From: UBA1731 sp045595285
Lineage (GTDB): Bacteria; Verrucomicrobiota; Kiritimatiellia; RFP12; UBA1067
Assembly (NCBI GenBank): GCA_045595285.1
Contig: JAZOAC010000005.1
Span: 1-50,186 of the forward strand
Direction: 5' to 3'
DNA: 50,186 nucleotides
Numbering within the stretch: position 1 is the stretch's first letter; every line of letters begins with the position of its first letter. A program made the translations under genes and the position numbers. The notes under the pieces are model-generated. The model had not been told where the DNA came from, searched no databases, and saw only the letters and a program-made list of their open reading frames with translations. This document shows, in pieces, positions 16,403 to 24,892 of this stretch.

Positions 16403-17986
16403 ATGAGAAAGATATTGATATTAGCGGTCGCCGTGTTGGCAAGCGGTCTTGCGGCAACCGCGTTGGAGGTGCATTTCCTGCGGCATGGTGAGACGGCATG
16501 GAACCGTGCGAAGGTTCTCCAGGGCTCGATTCCCTACACAGACCTTACGCCCAGGGGCGTAAAAATGGCGGAGGATACGGCCAAGGGCATGGCGGCGGCG
16601 GGCATCCGCTACGACAGGATATACGCGAGCAATCTTCTCCGTGCACAAAGGACGGCCGAGATCATCGCCAAGGCGCAGGGGATGAAGCCTACCGTCGATA
16701 CGCGTCTGCGCGAGATGGGGATGGGTAAATACGAAGGTATGCGTTATGCCAAGGGCGAGTATCCGGATGACAACCTTAAAAACTTTTTCGAGGGTACAGG
16801 CCCTTACGTTCCAACCGGCACCGGGGCGGAATCGTTTGATGACGTGGCGGCGCGTCTCAAGTCCTTTCTTGACGAGGTGGTGCGCCCGCTCGAAGGCAAG
16901 GCCGACAAGATTCTGTGCGTGGTCCATTCGTTTGTCCTCAAGGCTCTTGTCAAGGAGTTTGCCGGCGACAATGCTTCCGAATCGGCGAAGAACCCGATTC
17001 AGCGCAACTGTTGCGTCCATGTGCTCGAGTGCAAGGATGGACGCTTTACCCTAAAGGAGACAGGGAAAATCTACTATGATGCCAAGGCATTTGAGACCTT
17101 GCAGGAACCGTTGATGGTTGCGCATCGCGGTTTTGGCGATGCAAAACCTTGGATACCGGAGTCCTCGAAGCTTGCCTACTCGAATGCTGTTGACACTGTG
17201 TGTGATATCGTGAAGCTTGACTTGCGCAGCACGAAGGACGGTGTGGTTGTGCTGACCCATGATCGCAATCTCAAACGCTTGATGGGGTGGGATGTCGCCG
17301 TCACCAATGTCACCTATGCCGAGCTCTATGAGAAGGGGCGTTATCGCTGGCCCGGGCGGAAAGATAAAACCCGGCAAAGACAGAGAATCGTCCGGCTTGA
17401 TGAAGGATTGGAGATTATCCGTCCTATTCCGCAGATTTGGCTGGACTTCAAGTATTTCTCGCCTGAATTTGCCGAAAAGGCCGTTCAGGCAGTGCGGGAT
17501 GCAAAGATAGATTTCAGCCGCGTGATGGTTGCGACATTTACTGAAAAGGCGCTTGAGTATTTCAAGGAGAAATATCCTTCCATCAGGCGCATCGGCCACA
17601 TATATTGGAGGTATTTTCCTGAAATAAATATATACGGTTTGGAGGAAAAGAATACGTGGCGCAGGGAGGCGGTATATTGGAGAGGTAAGCCCAGAGGTCA
17701 TTTCCCGACGCGAGAAAAGATGATGTCTGCCATGCTAGATTACATCAGAAGGCTCGATTTGTACGGCGTTCATCTGCCGATATCTATGAAAAAAGAAATA
17801 ACCACAGCGGATGATGTGAAGTTTCTGCGCGCGAATGGCGTAAAGTGGCTGTCGCTGTGGTTTGTTCAGGAAACCGAGCAGGCGGCGGCAGTGCGCTCGT
17901 GGGGTGTGGACGGCTTTGTCACCGACTATGTGACAAGAGTACGCAAGGCTTACGATAACAGGGAAGAAGCAAAAGGAGAGAAATGA
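16403..17986 (+). CDS. Exported histidine phosphatase-glycerophosphodiester phosphodiesterase fusion
   Basis: 527 residues. A signal peptide (MRKILILAVAVLASGLAATA) is followed by a phosphoglycerate-mutase/histidine-phosphatase domain with the phospho-accepting His28 in LRHGETAWNR, a conserved LREMGMGKYEG segment and the second catalytic His175 in CVVHSFVLKA. From about 235 a GDPD domain starts with MVAHRGFGD, then IPESSKLAY, DLRSTKDG and VVLTHDRNLKRL. The position that is normally a metal-binding Glu in this strand reads Lys (KLDLRS), though Asp273 and His286-Asp287 remain. AAGGAG precedes the ATG by 7 nt. The next gene begins in an ATGA overlap. A phosphate-removing role on glycerophosphodiester or phosphorylated glycan substituents is plausible. 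Confidence 0.85.
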   Translation: MRKILILAVAVLASGLAATALEVHFLRHGETAWNRAKVLQGSIPYTDLTPRGVKMAEDTAKGMAAAGIRYDRIYASNLLRAQRTAEIIAKAQGMKPTVDTRLREMGMGKYEGMRYAKGEYPDDNLKNFFEGTGPYVPTGTGAESFDDVAARLKSFLDEVVRPLEGKADKILCVVHSFVLKALVKEFAGDNASESAKNPIQRNCCVHVLECKDGRFTLKETGKIYYDAKAFETLQEPLMVAHRGFGDAKPWIPESSKLAYSNAVDTVCDIVKLDLRSTKDGVVVLTHDRNLKRLMGWDVAVTNVTYAELYEKGRYRWPGRKDKTRQRQRIVRLDEGLEIIRPIPQIWLDFKYFSPEFAEKAVQAVRDAKIDFSRVMVATFTEKALEYFKEKYPSIRRIGHIYWRYFPEINIYGLEEKNTWRREAVYWRGKPRGHFPTREKMMSAMLDYIRRLDLYGVHLPISMKKEITTADDVKFLRANGVKWLSLWFVQETEQAAAVRSWGVDGFVTDYVTRVRKAYDNREEAKGEK

Positions 17987-19011
17987 TGCAGACAAGGCGT
18001 GATTTCATTCTCGGTGCCGCTGGTGCGGCAGGAGTTGTGGCGAGCGGGTGCGCCGGACTTGGAAAAGTCTCCAACCGAAGACTACTGCCGCCGCGTATGA
18101 TGTGGGCGTATCTCGCCCAGTTCGGCATAAAGCTCTGGGAGCGGCGGAAACACTATACCGATCTCAAGGTGGATGAATCAATGTGGAAATCCATGACTGA
18201 ACGCGCCGGAGAGATCGGGGTGAATGTATTCGTGTTCGATCTTGCAGAAGGAATGGTATTCCCGAGTCATCCGGAGTTGGCTGTAAAGGGATCATGGGAG
18301 CCGGAGCGCATGAAGAATGAAATCGCCCGTCTAAAAAAGATGGGGATGATGGCGGTTCCGAAACTCAACTTCTCCAGCTCGCACGATCAGTGGCTTGGGA
18401 AATGGAACAGATATTTGTCCACTCCCGAATATTTCGAGGTGTGCAGCGAGATAATCAAGGATGTTGCGGATGTGTTCGATGAATCTCCGTTTTTCCATAT
18501 CGGTTTCGATGAGGAAATTTTTTCGATTCAGGATATCAACAAGTTCGAGTATAAACGGCTTCGTAGCGGAAATGTATGGTGGAATGATTTCCTGTGGTTC
18601 GTGAGAGAAGTTGAAAGTCATGGGATGCGCTCGTGGATATGGAGTGATGGATGTTGGGATAAACCCGAAGAATTCGTTTCGCGTATGCCGCGCACCGTTC
18701 TGCAGTCGAACTGGTATTACAGAAAACAGTTCGATGTGAATAAACTTGAAGACCGTAAAAAGGGTCGCGTAGAAACCTACCGTACGCTTAGTAAGGGGTG
18801 GTTTGACCAGGTGCCATGCGGATCCACCCACGACTGCCGTGAGAATTTCGAGTTGACGATAGAACATTGTCGCAATGTTATCAAGCCGGACAGGCTCAAG
18901 GGTTTTCTCATGGCGCCATGGTACGGCGCCACGCTGGAGGCGCGTCGTGACAAGATCATGGAGTCTCTCGATGTCATGGGCGAAGCCATCGCCAAATGGA
19001 AACAGGTTTAA
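17983..19011 (+). CDS. Tat-exported lipoprotein with GH20-like TIM barrel
   Basis: 342 residues. The N-terminus has a twin-arginine signal (TRRDFILGAAGAAGVVA) ending in the lipobox VASGC with Cys23, so the protein is probably folded before export and lipid-anchored. The barrel includes VFVFDLAEGMVFPSHPEL and the HIGFDEE segment (172-178), which recalls the HxGxDE catalytic motif of GH20 beta-N-acetylhexosaminidases, and a terminal MAPWYGA strand. At about 320 residues after the signal it is shorter than usual GH20 enzymes, which have an extra N-terminal domain. The start codon overlaps the preceding stop (ATGA), with AAGGAG upstream. Confidence 0.78.
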   Translation: MMQTRRDFILGAAGAAGVVASGCAGLGKVSNRRLLPPRMMWAYLAQFGIKLWERRKHYTDLKVDESMWKSMTERAGEIGVNVFVFDLAEGMVFPSHPELAVKGSWEPERMKNEIARLKKMGMMAVPKLNFSSSHDQWLGKWNRYLSTPEYFEVCSEIIKDVADVFDESPFFHIGFDEEIFSIQDINKFEYKRLRSGNVWWNDFLWFVREVESHGMRSWIWSDGCWDKPEEFVSRMPRTVLQSNWYYRKQFDVNKLEDRKKGRVETYRTLSKGWFDQVPCGSTHDCRENFELTIEHCRNVIKPDRLKGFLMAPWYGATLEARRDKIMESLDVMGEAIAKWKQV

Positions 19012-19038
19012 TTAGTGTTAAAACAGGAGGATTAAAAA

Positions 19039-21042
19039 ATGAAACGCAAAATCAATGTCAGGGTGTTACCCGTTGTCTTTTCAGCGGTTTTTTCAATCTC
19101 TGCATTTGCCGATGTATTCACATGGAAGGAAGGTGCACAAGGAGGTTGGGATGATCCGTTATCGTATGTGAACAATGCTGCTGCCACCCCCAAAGATGAG
19201 GATACGGTGGTGATTCCGAATAACGTGACCGTCATAGCCAATGACGAAGATATGGCTATCATATCTAAGTTGAAAAACATAAAGACGCTTGGTTCTAATG
19301 CGAAGATCGTGTTTGACATTTCGCAGGATCATGAAATAGGATGTGCCATCTGCGGTACTGATGACGGAAGCTCAAATGAAGGAGACGGAGCCATCGTGAA
19401 GAATGGTTCCGGCACGCTTTCGGTGACGAACTCTCGTGCGTATAGCTATTGCGTTGACATTACGGTCAATGATGGCATTCTTAAGTTGCAACAGACCGCC
19501 AGCGGAACGCATAATCATCATTATCGGAGTTTGACCGTTAACCGTCCTGGTGTACTTTATACCCCGGCAAACACAGAGAGTGAACCGGATAAAGCAAATG
19601 TTTCCATGCGCACTCAATTGTGGGGCGACGGAATGGTTACCAATCCATCTTCGAATACGGTGATCTATTCCCTCAGGGGAACCGATAGCGCGAATATTCC
19701 AGTGTTTTCAGGCATTCTCGGTGGAAAGATCAAGATTCAGGGGAGGAATGGCACTACGTATCAGGATTTTACCGGAACCGGGAGTTTGAATTCTGAGAAT
19801 GTCATAGCTGACAATAAAATGAATATTGGAATTGCCGACCTTGGCGGAAAAAATCCCAAGACCGGTGAAGTGCACTATGGGTCCGTAGGGAGCGGTGGAA
19901 TTTGGTTTACAGGAGAGAGTGTTTTCAGATACCTTGGCGATGGACAGATTGCTTACACTAAGATTACGCTCAGAGAAAGTACTTTTGAGTCCGCTTGTAT
20001 CGATGCAGGGGCGATGGGCGGTTTGAGGCTTCTTGGGACATTTGAATGCAGTTTTTCTGCCAAGCCGTTGAAGCGGCTTATATTGTCAGGCGATAATGTG
20101 AAGGAATGCTCGATTGAAGGTTCGATGAACTCGTACGCTTCCGGTGCGGTGTATCTTACGAAACGCGGCTCGGGAACATGGGGACTTCTTTCGGATACGG
20201 CTTTCAGTAATGGAGTCATCGCTGTGGAGAATGGGAAACTGAAATTCTCCTCAATCCGCAACAAAGGTGAGAAATGTTCCTTGGGCGCGGCGACGGTTCT
20301 CTATTCCGATTATACAGGGCGGCTGACGGATGCCGGTGCTGTGCCTGTGTCGTATGCGTATCTTCTTGGTACGGCGGATACTTTAGGCACTATGGAGTAT
20401 GTCGGTGCTGATGAGGCTGTATGCGATGATCGTGCTTTTGCTGTCAAGGGTAAAGGATGTATTGCATCTTCTGGCGGGCCGCTTGTACTTTCCGGCGGTG
20501 TAGGATCAGTTGTGTCAGGTGAGAACTTCCTCTGTCTTGCCGGTATTGCCGAAAGATGCGTAATGAACAATGTTACGAATGGCGTGGGTACAATAAAAAT
20601 TGTCAAAGAAGGCCCCGGTGCTTGGTCGATGGGAGGCAATCTCGGATTTACCGGTGGTATTGAGGTAAAGGAAGGTGTTCTCACCATCGGTAACAACCAT
20701 GCGCCCACCGATAGCCAGTTCGCGGACGGGATGGGAATTATATCCGTGAGCGCAGGGGCGGTTCTTCGTGCCAACGGCAGCTACGAAATCGATGAATTGA
20801 AGCTTGGTTCTGAGAACGGAGCCATTGACGGATTTTCATTTGCTTCCAGCGGTACGCTTAAAGTGTCGGGAACGGGAGGATCCGATAAAGTGCATTTGCC
20901 GGTGTCGTTCCTCAATGCGTCTGGTCTGGCAAATCTCAAAAACTGGAATGTTGACTGTGATGAGAGAAAACTTCAGATTATCAATGCCGGTGAGAATGGA
21001 GTAGTTCTCTCGATAATCGGGCTGAAGGTGATAGTGCGTTAG
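19039..21042 (+). CDS. Secreted beta-helix protein (autotransporter-repeat type)
   Basis: 667 residues. AGGAGG lies 8 nt before ATG. A signal peptide ends near SAFA, then comes a FTWKEGAQGGWDDPLSYVNN opening, typical of the 'W-x-x-G...W-x-x-x-x-N-W' starts of autotransporter-associated beta-strand proteins. The body alternates short beta strands, Gly and Asn turns, and phrases such as KNGSGTLSVTN, KRGSGTWGLL and KEGPGAWSMGGNLGFTGGIEV. The last residues are GLKVIVR, a form seen at the ends of the other beta-helix proteins here. It is likely a cell-surface or adhesive protein. A piece of this gene (20286-20360) is duplicated at 21219-21291, and a terminator follows. Confidence 0.8.
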   Translation: MKRKINVRVLPVVFSAVFSISAFADVFTWKEGAQGGWDDPLSYVNNAAATPKDEDTVVIPNNVTVIANDEDMAIISKLKNIKTLGSNAKIVFDISQDHEIGCAICGTDDGSSNEGDGAIVKNGSGTLSVTNSRAYSYCVDITVNDGILKLQQTASGTHNHHYRSLTVNRPGVLYTPANTESEPDKANVSMRTQLWGDGMVTNPSSNTVIYSLRGTDSANIPVFSGILGGKIKIQGRNGTTYQDFTGTGSLNSENVIADNKMNIGIADLGGKNPKTGEVHYGSVGSGGIWFTGESVFRYLGDGQIAYTKITLRESTFESACIDAGAMGGLRLLGTFECSFSAKPLKRLILSGDNVKECSIEGSMNSYASGAVYLTKRGSGTWGLLSDTAFSNGVIAVENGKLKFSSIRNKGEKCSLGAATVLYSDYTGRLTDAGAVPVSYAYLLGTADTLGTMEYVGADEAVCDDRAFAVKGKGCIASSGGPLVLSGGVGSVVSGENFLCLAGIAERCVMNNVTNGVGTIKIVKEGPGAWSMGGNLGFTGGIEVKEGVLTIGNNHAPTDSQFADGMGIISVSAGAVLRANGSYEIDELKLGSENGAIDGFSFASSGTLKVSGTGGSDKVHLPVSFLNASGLANLKNWNVDCDERKLQIINAGENGVVLSIIGLKVIVR

Positions 21043-21064
21043 CGCGACTTTCCACGTTCGAATG

Positions 21065-21091
21065 AAAACCCCCAGGATTTTCTGGGGTTTT
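21065..21091 (+). terminator. Intrinsic terminator after the secreted-enzyme operon
   Basis: AAAACCCC(C)AG and CTGGGGTTTT form a stem of about ten base pairs with one bulged C and a GATTTT loop. The 3' arm ends in a T-run. It starts 22 bases after the stop codon of the beta-helix gene. Confidence 0.75.
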
Positions 21092-21348
21092 GATTCAAGG
21101 TTTTAACTGCAATCGCGTCTGTTGTTTGCCGATATTTGGATTCTGTGGCGCCCTTGGGAAAATGGTGATGAAAAAGAATGGTCTTATTGATACGCTGTAC
21201 AGAAGAGGTTTGACTGCACGGCGGCGGTTCTCTATTCCGGTTATGCAGGAGAACTGACGGATGCCGGTGCTGTGCCTGTGCCGTATTCGTATTCCGTATT
21301 CGTATTCTCGGAATGTGACCCGTTTCCATATCGCTCATCATGACTTTT
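21092..21348. other. Intergenic stretch with a duplicated beta-helix gene fragment
   Basis: No intact gene is seen. 21219-21291 copies about 73 bases of the preceding beta-helix gene with several changes. The end of the stretch carries short tandem ATTCGT/ATTCC repeats (21280-21310). Confidence 0.55.
21219..21291 (+). pseudogene. Duplicated fragment of the upstream beta-helix gene
   Basis: The run GGCGGTTCTCTATTCCGG, the AACTGACGGATGCCGGTG segment and TGCTGTGCCTGTG align with 20286-20360 in the upstream gene. Both read ...YSxYxGxLTDAGAVPVxY. Scattered substitutions (for example GAT to GGT, CGG to GAA) show that it is not a recent copy. Confidence 0.75.
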
Positions 21349-21357
21349 TGATATAAT
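21349..21357 (+). promoter_or_regulatory. Extended -10 promoter TGATATAAT, ATG 7 nt downstream
   Basis: Only 7 nt (CTGTGGC) separate the hexamer from the ATG at 21365, and there is no Shine-Dalgarno sequence. A leaderless transcript is predicted, as for the genes at 2738, 29759 (minus) and 43999. Confidence 0.55.
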
Positions 21358-21364
21358 CTGTGGC

Positions 21365-22930
21365 ATGGAAAAGGTTGCGACAGACATCTATTCGTTTGCA
21401 CGGATGCGTGAAGATGGCTTTACCTACGTCGATAAGACGGAGGAGCTTTATGCTATGGCATCCGGCGATGTAGGTGCGCAGTTCTTTATGGCGAGGCCGA
21501 GGCGGTTCGGAAAGTCGCTTGCCGTTTCGACGCTGAAGTGTCTTTTCGAGGGACGCCGCGAGCTTTTCCAGGGCCTCAAGATCGAACCGAAGTGGGACTG
21601 GTCGAAGAAGTGGCCCGTGCTGCATCTCGATATGGGTTCGATGCAGGCGCGAAATGTCGATGAGTTTAATGAACTGCTTATCACCCAACTTCAGCGCCGC
21701 GCGGATGAGTTCAGTATCGGTGAGTTATCTGGTACTCTTCCGTCCACTCAGTTCATAAATCTTATCGACGCTCTTGCCGCCAAGTCGCCGGACGGGCGTA
21801 TGGTGCTTCTTTTGGACGAGTACGACAAGCCGCTTCTCGGGCACTTGATGAAGCCGGATGTGACGGAATTCCGCGATGCGTTGAAGGCGTTCTATTCCGT
21901 TATCAAGACTCTTGAGGAGAAGCAGCGCTTCACGTTTATCACGGGTGTAAGCAAGTTCTCGAAGGTTTCCATCTTTTCAGATCTGAACAATCTCAACGAT
22001 TGGACGATGGATGCAAAGGCGGCAACGCTTTTCGGATATACGCATGAAGAGGTCAAGAAATATTTCCCTGGACGCATCCATGCGCTTGCCGAAGCCAATG
22101 GGCTGACGGACGATGCGGCGTTTGGTGAAATCGTGAAGTGGTATGACGGCTATCGGTTTGAAGAGTATGCCGCACCCGTCGTTAATCCTGTTTCGCTTGG
22201 GCAGTGTTTTCAAAAGGGCAAGTTCAACGATTATTGGTCTAAGACTGCGCTGCCGACGTTTCTTGTCGATATTTTGAGAAAGCGTCCTCTTGACTTCTCG
22301 TCCATAAACATCGAAGAGGATGACCTTGAAAACTATGAACCGGAATGTCCGAAGTTTGTGACGCTTCTCTATCAGACCGGATATCTGACGATTAAAGATT
22401 TCGAGCAGATCGGTTCGATGCGTCGCTATTCTCTGAAATTCCCCAATCTTGAAATCGAGCATTCGTTCCTCAAGCATGTGGCCGGGGCGTATGTCGGGAA
22501 GGATTCGAGCATTTCTTCCGGATATGCGTTTGAGGCGGCGAAGGCGCTGTATGCGCATGATCCGCAGAGGTTCGTCAAGTCGCTCAAGTCGTTCTTTACA
22601 GATATCCCGTACGACATGACCGATCGCCAGAACGAGCAGATGTGGCAGACGATCGTGTATGTGGTTCTGCGCTCTATCGGCGTTAATGTCAACGGCGAGG
22701 TCAAGACGCACGACGGCCGGATCGACATGGTTGTCGATCTTCCTAACGACATCTATATCGTCGAGTTCAAGCTCGACCGACCGGCCGCTGAGGCGATGGA
22801 TCAGATAAAGGGCAAAGACTATGCCGGAAAGTATGCTTTTTCAGGCAAGCGCGTGACGCTCATCGGCATCTCCTTCTCCGCCGAAAAACGCTCGATTGTC
22901 GAAGAACTCGTGGAAGAACTTCCATTGTAA
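21365..22930 (+). CDS. AAA-ATPase-like / PD-(D/E)XK nuclease superfamily protein
   Basis: 521 residues with the layout of the AAA-ATPase_like (N-terminal) and PDDEXK_9 (C-terminal) families. The opening FVDKT-type motif reads TYVDKTEELYAM. The nucleotide-binding segment is ARPRRFGKS (43-51). Walker B is MVLLLDEYDKPL (146-157). The region FTFITGVSKFSKVSIFSDLN is the family's sensor block. Near residues 450-480 GRIDMVVDLPNDIYIVEFK carries the D...E-x-K nuclease core. The family is very common in multiple copies in Bacteroidota, Verrucomicrobiota and Clostridia, with no settled function. The gene stands alone behind its own promoter and is followed by repeat B. Confidence 0.9.
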   Translation: MEKVATDIYSFARMREDGFTYVDKTEELYAMASGDVGAQFFMARPRRFGKSLAVSTLKCLFEGRRELFQGLKIEPKWDWSKKWPVLHLDMGSMQARNVDEFNELLITQLQRRADEFSIGELSGTLPSTQFINLIDALAAKSPDGRMVLLLDEYDKPLLGHLMKPDVTEFRDALKAFYSVIKTLEEKQRFTFITGVSKFSKVSIFSDLNNLNDWTMDAKAATLFGYTHEEVKKYFPGRIHALAEANGLTDDAAFGEIVKWYDGYRFEEYAAPVVNPVSLGQCFQKGKFNDYWSKTALPTFLVDILRKRPLDFSSINIEEDDLENYEPECPKFVTLLYQTGYLTIKDFEQIGSMRRYSLKFPNLEIEHSFLKHVAGAYVGKDSSISSGYAFEAAKALYAHDPQRFVKSLKSFFTDIPYDMTDRQNEQMWQTIVYVVLRSIGVNVNGEVKTHDGRIDMVVDLPNDIYIVEFKLDRPAAEAMDQIKGKDYAGKYAFSGKRVTLIGISFSAEKRSIVEELVEELPL

Positions 22931-22947
22931 ATAAGGTTTTCGGTTTT

Positions 22948-23008
22948 GGAGTCTGCGGGGACCCTTGCGGAGGTGAAAATTCCGGTGGGATTCAGGTTGA
23001 TTTTTGAA
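22948..23008 (+). repeat. Dispersed repeat B, copy 2
   Basis: Matches 1654-1721 with small indels. In frame it reads TLAEVKIPVGFRLIFER and a stop. As in copy 1 it lies within 20 bases of an unrelated gene's stop codon. Confidence 0.55.
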
Positions 23009-23068
23009 AGGTGAGAATAGTAAAAGGTAAAGAGTAAAGACCCGAAACTGAACGGGACACAACCTCGT

Positions 23069-23520
23069 CTAACTCCTAACCCCTAACTCCTGGCTCTTAA
23101 TCTTGGCGAGAATGTCGGGGATGTTGGATCTGTCGAGTGCGGTAAACCCGAAACATTTGCGGTCGAGATCTTTGATTAATGTTGCCAATGTGCTATTGTT
23201 GCCAGTACCAATGTTACCAATTTCCATTTAAAACTCGAACGCAATCACGCTACTGTCCTGATTGAAAACTGGAATTGGCTATTGGCAACACTTTCACATC
23301 GGCAACATTTAACAAGCGAACACACATCCCACACCTGCCCTTCATAGAACACTCTCTGCAAAGGCGGTGTCTGCACTTGCACAAAGAAATCAACTTTATC
23401 TTTCAAATCAACAACATCCGCTTCTGTTTTTGCAAGCCGCCGATCAAATCTATCTTCAATCACATTTATTCGCTGGATAAGTGCTTGCCCATGGAGAAGC
23501 TGGTTTTTTAATTTGCGTAG
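23069..23520 (-). pseudogene. Remnant of a RhuM/ORF6N-type (virulence RhuM-like) protein
   Basis: Minus-strand pieces keep the family order. KNQLLHGQALIQRINVIEDR is followed by a coiled-coil stretch and KVDFFVQVQTPPLQ, then VFYEGQVWDV (about 23340-23511). This matches the C-terminal half of RhuM-like proteins, which read 'KVDFF..PP..G.F.EGQ.FDA'. The frame then loses similarity. It reappears at about 23105-23185 as ATLIKDLDRKCFGFTALDRS then NIPDILAKI, the family's terminal 'GASLKDLGKK.FAF' block, and stops at 23069-23071. The middle, a PLD-like region, is deleted. Confidence 0.55.
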
Positions 23521-23531
23521 CCCATCTTCTC

Positions 23532-23690
23532 CCTAAGCCGGACGGAGGGGTGCGACAGTTGAGGATTCCCACGGTCAAAGACTTAATAGTGCAACTGGCA
23601 TTGACGCAAGTCTTAAGTCCGTTGTATAAAAGGGTATTCTCGGAATCAAGTTACGGGTTCCGTTCGAATCGAAGCGCAGTTCGTCAATAG
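23532..23690 (+). pseudogene. Fragment of a group II intron reverse transcriptase
   Basis: The translated segment PKPDGGVRQLRIPTVKDLIV then QLALTQVLSPLYKRVFSES and SYGFRSNRSA is a clear match to RT blocks 1-3 of LtrA-like maturases ('GG.R.LGIPT..DR..Q.A....L.P..E..F...SYGFRP.RSA'). It stops at 23688-23690 after about 52 residues. No RT active-site YADD, maturase or endonuclease segment follows, so it is a dead fragment. Confidence 0.8.
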
Positions 23691-23736
23691 TCGGAAATCG
23701 CACCCAAGCACGAGGCTTTCAACAGACACCGCCGCA

Positions 23737-24864
23737 CTAATCCAACAGTATGACATCTCGTGCGACTTCTTTTACAAACTCGCAAGCCCCTGGACGGGCA
23801 TCGCCGGGCGCAAACCCCTTTCCGCCGTAAATCATGTCACGAAATCTGGCGCTCCCTTTGCCTTCATAGACCTTCAAGCTTTTCATATTACGGTTTTTTA
23901 TAATCACGCCGTCTGCAACAAGCATCGACCCACTCGGCTGGCTGAACACCAGAAAATTGTCGAGATTTTCAGGCTTTACCAGCTTGATCATATTCGTGTT
24001 GTAAAAATAGCAGCATCCAAGAATACGGACCTCCCAACCTTCCACCAAATAGCCGATGCTTGCCGTATCAGAATAGCAGTCGCGCAAAATCGTATTGCTG
24101 CCCCCGCGGACGCGGAAACCGACGGAACCGCGTAGATATTCCGGCATCTCGCCGGGTGTCGGCGCCCGGACGCGCCCGCCCCACGCATGGCAACGCGTGA
24201 AGAAGTTCGATCCGCCGTCAACATCAAACCCCGTCGTGTAATCGACCGTCCAGCAGTCCGTGAAGTTGTCGTCGCATCCGCTCACCCTGACAGCTACATT
24301 TCCAGCGTTGCCGGACACTGTGTTGATGAAATGGAGATTCGAGGCATTCATCTCGGCGCCACCGCCCTTGCCTTCCCCCTTTACACGAAGACCATACATC
24401 TTTCCGTTGTGGAAGCATACATCGCGAAGCGTAAAATGAACGTATCCATGGACCGCCATGCACGATGCGATTCCCTTCCCGTCTATCCTTCCTCCTTTGA
24501 AGAACGTCCCGAAATCCATGGAATTGAACGTGCGCGTATAGGGCGCAAAATTGAGTCGCACGACAAACTCCATCGGTGCAACCGCAACGAATCGGGCCCG
24601 CTTGTGCATCAGAACGGAACACAGATTGGTGATCTGCAACGTGCGGCTTATCCTGTAGTCTCCGGCAGGGACGAAAAGGACGCCTCCGCCGCTTGCGTCA
24701 ATGGCACGCTGCAAACGGTCAGTGTCATTCGTCTCTCCCGGCAGGACAGGGAATTCCGCCACAGTGCGATCCCAGTAGCAGACATCGTCGCATGGCGCGG
24801 CCATGCACGACAGCCATGTACAGACAACCGTCGCGAATACGGCAAACCATTTTTTGTGTTTCAT
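23737..24864 (-). CDS. Secreted pectate-lyase-superfamily beta-helix protein
   Basis: 375 residues. AAGGAG stands 7 nt before the ATG. A signal peptide (KWFAVFATVVCTWLSCMAA) is followed by FPVLPGETNDTDRLQRAIDA then GGVLFVPAGDYRIS, the usual opening of Pectate_lyase_3/glycosyl-hydrolase-28-like right-handed beta helices. The remaining strands carry typical 'LHFINTVSGNAGNVAVRVSG' and 'TDCWTVDYTTGFDVDGGSN' rungs. It is likely a polysaccharide lyase or hydrolase acting on pectin-like chains, but no catalytic residues can be fixed by eye. It is the last gene of a minus-strand run with a rhamnosidase, which supports action on rhamnogalacturonan-like material. Confidence 0.82.
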   Translation of the reverse strand: MKHKKWFAVFATVVCTWLSCMAAPCDDVCYWDRTVAEFPVLPGETNDTDRLQRAIDASGGGVLFVPAGDYRISRTLQITNLCSVLMHKRARFVAVAPMEFVVRLNFAPYTRTFNSMDFGTFFKGGRIDGKGIASCMAVHGYVHFTLRDVCFHNGKMYGLRVKGEGKGGGAEMNASNLHFINTVSGNAGNVAVRVSGCDDNFTDCWTVDYTTGFDVDGGSNFFTRCHAWGGRVRAPTPGEMPEYLRGSVGFRVRGGSNTILRDCYSDTASIGYLVEGWEVRILGCCYFYNTNMIKLVKPENLDNFLVFSQPSGSMLVADGVIIKNRNMKSLKVYEGKGSARFRDMIYGGKGFAPGDARPGACEFVKEVARDVILLD

Positions 24865-24892
24865 CGTTAATCTCCTTTACTTCTTGATTTGA

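Larger units (their letters stand above)
23009..23736. other. Gene graveyard between 22930 and 23737
   Basis: No intact gene is supported. The stretch holds the minus-strand remains of a RhuM/ORF6N-type protein (23069-23520) and a plus-strand reverse-transcriptase fragment (23532-23690). A tandem CTAACTCCTAACCCCTAACTCC patch at 23069-23090 is also present. Confidence 0.6.
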
